Source: JBJMQS01 sp045802605 (GTDB lineage: Bacteria; Planctomycetota; Planctomycetia; Gemmatales; Gemmataceae). From it: 64,000 nucleotides of DNA. Under the pieces are notes generated by a model. That model saw nothing but the letters and a program-made list of their open reading frames with translations, did no database searches and had not been told where the DNA came from. Position 1 is the first letter of the stretch, and every line of letters begins with the position of its first letter. The position numbers and the translations under genes are program-made. Location: assembly GCA_045802605.1 (NCBI GenBank), contig JBJMQS010000030.1, positions 252,204 to 316,203 of the forward strand, in the 5' to 3' direction. This document shows positions 61,601 to 64,000 of this stretch, in pieces.

Positions 61601-62329
61601 ATCGGCCGGGAGCTTGAGATCTTTCACCGCGTCGAGCAGACCAGCCAGCGAACCTGGCGGCACCGCATCGAGCTTGATGTCGGGCTTGTCCTTGAGTTGA
61701 TCGGCATACTTCGCGCGGAACTTCTCGAGGAAGTTCGCCCACGCTTTCTTCTCCAGCGCACCCTTCACACGATAGATCAAGTCGCGATCGTGATCGCGAT
61801 CCACATCGAGATCGACGCCGACAAGAGCATCCTTCCATTGCGGATTGTTCTTCACTTCGCCGATCAAGTTCTGCCAGGCTTCTTCCTTGATGCGGGCCTG
61901 GTGCGAACCGCCAGTCGGCAGGATGATTTCGTAGCGGGTGTTGCCGCCCACGGGGCGGATGGTGACGTTGTAGAGATCGTTCGGATCAATACGGCGTTTG
62001 AGAAACTCGATCATCTTGCCGGGATCGAGCTTGGACAGTGCATCTTCGCCCTGCGACTGTTTCAATTTCTCGACATCAACTTCGTAAACGAGAATGGTGC
62101 CGCCGATAAGATCGACACCGAGCTTGAATCCGCCTTCGCCGCGGGCATAGCGATGCCCGGCTCCATAGACGAGCCAGCCGCCGACGAGCACGGTCAGCAA
62201 GCTGATGAATGCCCGATTATGGAACGGCTGCATGAAGCGCCGGCAGACGCCCCAGAGAATGCCGACGACCAGGAGTACGGTCGCGAACGGCAATATCGAA
62301 TAGAGGGAGCTGTACAGGGATTCCATCAT
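58643..62329 (-). CDS. secDF: SecD-SecF fusion protein
   Basis: 1228 residues. SecD half: LGVDLIGGTILVYEVDVEKL near the start, a large P1 periplasmic region (about 70-540), and AVDANILIYERLREERERGA in the fourth membrane region. SecF half from about 740: GENALNIDFIGGTAYGGQLA, another periplasmic domain, and YSVNDTIVVFDRIREVRGKN. Twelve membrane helices are expected. SecDF uses the proton gradient to finish protein export by SecYEG. The fusion is the rule in planctomycetes; the P1 region is longer than in E. coli SecD. It starts inside the yajC stop (ATGA). Confidence 0.95.
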   Translation of the reverse strand: MMESLYSSLYSILPFATVLLVVGILWGVCRRFMQPFHNRAFISLLTVLVGGWLVYGAGHRYARGEGGFKLGVDLIGGTILVYEVDVEKLKQSQGEDALSKLDPGKMIEFLKRRIDPNDLYNVTIRPVGGNTRYEIILPTGGSHQARIKEEAWQNLIGEVKNNPQWKDALVGVDLDVDRDHDRDLIYRVKGALEKKAWANFLEKFRAKYADQLKDKPDIKLDAVPPGSLAGLLDAVKDLKLPADDVQKLYDESFANAKEDKIKAFVEEHYLFGKSGQRKDFSAEMVEETKSLIARQGSLEFRIAANEDDDARGLAAAKAYIEDPKNKAELESRARRGMAPPPITRGEEDGKTYTWMELDKPERHSMHLSNKDAAGSQLWQELAKARTDSKLVVHKATISDNRKGKSGHGSMILYSRECQNDRLPLEDREKKKYEYFMLLRDPERDDQGHSKAVTGEHLRSADVDDFEQGVSFHFDSIGGRLFGELTGANVPTGSDSSVNLTFRYLAIVLDNMVVSAPYLSSRIEDQGQIQMSGSPREDRVRLAKILRSGTLPASLKTVPVSESTIGPTLGSDTIFKGTMSLGIAFAAVLVFMLIYYQFAGIVACIALLANLLLTIGFMVFVNATFTLPGLAGLVLMLGMAVDANILIYERLREERERGAGLALALRNGYDRALPTILDTHLTSFFTAIVLYAVGNDQLRGFGISLAAGLVISLFTSLYMTRLLFDVWQYKGWLRQLNMFKFLTRTNIDFMAIRYYWFTATIILTVIGLSVFLLRGENALNIDFIGGTAYGGQLAEGKAKSIGEMRDLLKNQKERLEVQKVEQKDEAGTTFVLTYKTAPERQPTVEFVQPVEGANKEAREATVMKRAQILPDWSVEQTFVSGSNDPAGKSRYFTVRTTEKDADLVQVSVDRLLSDEKDGHLESLLKSIKLEGFNVEGKTAHLKFSDYASPGYLKLFLESKFKLGGFGEQAFDLRGEGKAQESRYKEMALEVTTASFDPAKDRAKLDSILQRTQVDFGARPQPERLEKFDAQVAAETNTRAAYAILGSWAVILLFLWFRFGNWTFGLAAVLCLIHDLAFTLGAIAGCHYLVSAFPGVASALLIDDFKIDLTAVAALLTLIGYSVNDTIVVFDRIREVRGKNALLTPQIINDSVNQTLSRTILAATTVFLVVGVLYVFGGESIRLFAFVMVVGVIVGTYSSIYIASPLLLMFGEGTEKRRTTTVALPEPAKV

Positions 62330-62700
62330 GATCCTTCCTTGGCGTCCTTGGCCGTCTCGCTATTCGCCAGGATTCGGGTCACGCTGCTGCGCAGCACCCG
62401 CATTTTCACACTGGCGTTTTCGTCAATCTTAACCAGCAGTTCGTCTTCGCCGCGAGGTACGTTGGACTCGATGATCTGCACCACCTGGCCGATCATAAAC
62501 CCGTTGATGATCACGCGATCGTTCTTCTTGAGCGCTCCCAACATCTGCTTACGGACGCGAGCATCGCGTCTCATCGGCATGACGATGAAAAAAAGAAACG
62601 CGGCCAAGAGGGCGAGCGGCAGAAACATCGCGTCCATCAGGCCGCCGGCAGGCCGGGCTGGGTCCTGGGCCTCGGCCAACAATACCAGCGACGCGAGCAT
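62326..62700 (-). CDS. yajC: Preprotein translocase subunit YajC
   Basis: 124 residues: one membrane helix (LPLALLAAFLFFIVMPMRR), then MLGALKKNDRVIINGFMIGQ and VVQIIESNVPRGEDELLVKI, the small beta domain of YajC. A short N-terminal extension (LVLLAEAQDPARPAGG) precedes the helix. It is a partner of SecDF in the membrane, and its gene overlaps secDF by four bases. Confidence 0.93.
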   Translation of the reverse strand: MLASLVLLAEAQDPARPAGGLMDAMFLPLALLAAFLFFIVMPMRRDARVRKQMLGALKKNDRVIINGFMIGQVVQIIESNVPRGEDELLVKIDENASVKMRVLRSSVTRILANSETAKDAKEGS

Positions 62701-62723
62701 CTCAGCCTTTCCGAATCATTCCG

Positions 62724-62797
62724 AGTTAACCGCAGAGACGCAGAGGGCGCAGAGAATGTGCTTTCTCTGCGCTCTCTGCGTCTCGGCGGTGAAACTC
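62724..62797. repeat. Dispersed palindromic repeat (ccgcagag family), copy 5
   Basis: AGAGTTAACCGCAGAGACGC on the left, CTCTGCGTCTCGGCGGTG and AACTCT on the right. It lies between tgt and yajC, both on the minus strand, so it may be transcribed between them. Confidence 0.8.
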
Positions 62798-62816
62798 TTT
62801 CACCAAAGGGCTTATC

Positions 62817-63929
62817 CTAAGTCGCGGCCCCCCAACGGGCAAGGCAATCCGCGACGAACTGGCCATACGCCTGCGCCCGGATTGCTTCACGGGCCGCCGC
62901 CATTAAGTCCAGATAGAAGGCCACGTTATGGAGACTCAGGAGCGTGGGTCCGAGCATCTCTTGGGCATCGAAGAGGTGATGCAAGTACGCCCGGCTGTAG
63001 TTGGTGCAGGTGTAGCAGTGGCATTTCGCATCGAGAGGGCCCGGATCACGCTCGTGACAGGCGTTGCGAATCCGCAGCGACCCGGTCGAGGTGAACACCG
63101 AGGCGTTGCGGCCATTTCGCGTCGGCATGATGCAATCGAACATGTCGATGCCAGCCGACACACCGATGAGCAGATCGACCGGCCGGCCGACGCCCATGAG
63201 GTAGCGCGGCTTGTTCGCCGGCAAAAGTGCGGCACAAGCGGGCAAGACCGCCTGCATCTGCTCGGGTGCCTCGCCGACGCTGAAGCCACCCAAAGCGTAG
63301 CCTGGGAAGTCCAATCCGGCTAGCGCGGCCGCACACTCGCCGCGCAAGGGCACGTCCAGTCCGCCCTGCACGATGCCGAAGAGTGCTTGGTCCGCCCGCG
63401 TGTGCGCCTTCCGACACCGTTCGGCCCAGAGAATCGAACGACGGACGGCATCCCGGATGACCTCCGGCGACGAGTTTGTCGTCGGGCACTCGTCGAGACA
63501 CATCGCGATGTCGGACCCGAGGTTTTCTTGGATCTCGACCACGCGCTCAGGAGTCAGTTCCAAAAGCCGGCCATCGGTGTGAGCGCGGAAGATGACGGAT
63601 TTGTCAGTGATGTTCCGCAATTCCGCAAGGCTGAAAACCTGGAAACCGCCGGAGTCCGTCAGGATGGCGCCATCCCAGTGCATGAACTTGTGCAAGCCGC
63701 CCAACGCGGCGACGAGTTCATCGCCGGGCCGCAGCGTGAGGTGATAGGTGTTGCCGAGGATAATCTTTGCGCCAGCTTCGGCGACCATGTCGGTGGTCAA
63801 CGCTTTGACGGCCGCCTGCGTGCCGACCGGCATAAATACCGGCGTCTCGAACGAGCCGTGCGCAGTCGTGACGCGACCCGCGCGGGCGGCGTTGTCGGTG
63901 GCCTGGAGATCGAAGGAAAAGTGGGACAA
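62817..63929 (-). CDS. tgt: tRNA-guanine transglycosylase
   Basis: 370 residues. Catalytic and binding parts: ILTDSGGFQVFSLAELRN near residue 95, FGIVQGGLDVPLRGECAA, and FDCIMPTRNGRNASVFTSTG with the nucleophilic aspartate. The zinc site is CHCYTCTNYSRAYLHHLF. It replaces guanine 34 with preQ1 in tRNAs for Asp, Asn, His and Tyr. It lies with yajC and secDF, a common arrangement in bacteria. Confidence 0.97.
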   Translation of the reverse strand: MSHFSFDLQATDNAARAGRVTTAHGSFETPVFMPVGTQAAVKALTTDMVAEAGAKIILGNTYHLTLRPGDELVAALGGLHKFMHWDGAILTDSGGFQVFSLAELRNITDKSVIFRAHTDGRLLELTPERVVEIQENLGSDIAMCLDECPTTNSSPEVIRDAVRRSILWAERCRKAHTRADQALFGIVQGGLDVPLRGECAAALAGLDFPGYALGGFSVGEAPEQMQAVLPACAALLPANKPRYLMGVGRPVDLLIGVSAGIDMFDCIMPTRNGRNASVFTSTGSLRIRNACHERDPGPLDAKCHCYTCTNYSRAYLHHLFDAQEMLGPTLLSLHNVAFYLDLMAAAREAIRAQAYGQFVADCLARWGAAT

Positions 63930-63969
63930 GTGCCTTCAATCCGTGGGGTTCAACAGGAAGAGCCGCGCA

Positions 63970-64000
63970 CAAAGTAAGCGGTGTACTTCCGCTTACTTTG
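63970..64000. repeat. Perfect 12-base inverted repeat at the window edge
   Basis: CAAAGTAAGCGG (63970) and CCGCTTACTTTG (63989) around seven bases. Related in sequence to the palindrome at 58580. It is upstream of tgt; the copy may continue beyond the window. Confidence 0.7.

Noticed and set aside
59114..63094. A 1,326-codon open frame on the plus strand
   Set aside because: It is antisense to secDF, yajC and part of tgt, which have clear conserved motifs. Its translation is low-complexity (Gln/Arg/Ala/Glu-rich) and resembles no family. It is a GC-bias shadow.

Overview
The window is a GC-rich chromosomal segment that most resembles a planctomycete of the Pirellulales type. This rests on recognised gene types, not on a search: a SecD-SecF fusion (58643..62329) beside yajC and tgt, an ECF sigma factor overlapping a Ser/Thr kinase fused to a WD40-type propeller (40667..44787), a second kinase in an FHA/kinase/membrane operon, a TPR-sulfotransferase, a ResB-CcsA fusion, a PQQ-type propeller membrane protein, a TlpA-like lipoprotein, and many overlapping ATGA gene pairs.

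Layout. 1..2075 is the end of a surface-polysaccharide cluster on the minus strand (methyltransferase, five-bladed-propeller hydrolase-like protein, NeuD-like acyltransferase). 2207..2829 is a MazEF-type toxin-antitoxin operon with a visible promoter and palindromic operator. 4743..8270 is the FHA/kinase operon. 11875..13275 is dihydrolipoyl dehydrogenase; 13319..13907 is a REP-associated transposase between two REP palindromes. 13927..19581 holds a MacA/MacB-type exporter interrupted by a TPR-sulfotransferase gene on the other strand. 19984..22577 is sucC-sucD, split by a small four-helix-bundle gene with inverted-repeat flanks. 23313..24031 is a PIN-domain toxin-antitoxin pair, followed by lspA, a redoxin lipoprotein, a CPBP protease, a cytochrome c assembly fusion and metabolic or hypothetical genes to 40658. 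55752..58579 carries an AmmeMemoRadiSam protein B gene and neighbours; 58643..63929 is secDF-yajC-tgt.

The most unusual part is 46127..54566. Every cassette-type gene there lies on the minus strand and is separated from the next by a 78-101 bp imperfect palindrome with terminal AAC...GTT cores. Several genes start or stop inside these cores. I read this as an integron cassette array (seven attC sites plus one half site) with no integrase in the window. Its cargo is two SUKH immunity-type proteins, a DUF2721 membrane protein, an ankyrin protein, a YciI-like secreted protein, a ParE/RelE-type toxin-antitoxin pair and a thioredoxin-like gene.

The thioredoxin-like gene is broken by a 3,482-bp IS1595-family element (47681..51162) with matching terminal inverted repeats and an intact 8-bp target duplication. 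Removing the element and one duplication copy restores the frame exactly, leaving one in-frame TGA directly after a cysteine codon: either a selenocysteine codon or an older nonsense mutation. The element carries a DUF3800 gene, an HTH regulator, small membrane proteins and a tRNA gene with a long (leucine/serine-type) variable arm but a UGG (proline) anticodon.

Several families of dispersed palindromic repeats lie between genes (4628, 8276, 11778, 26200, 27537, 58580, 62724, 63970).
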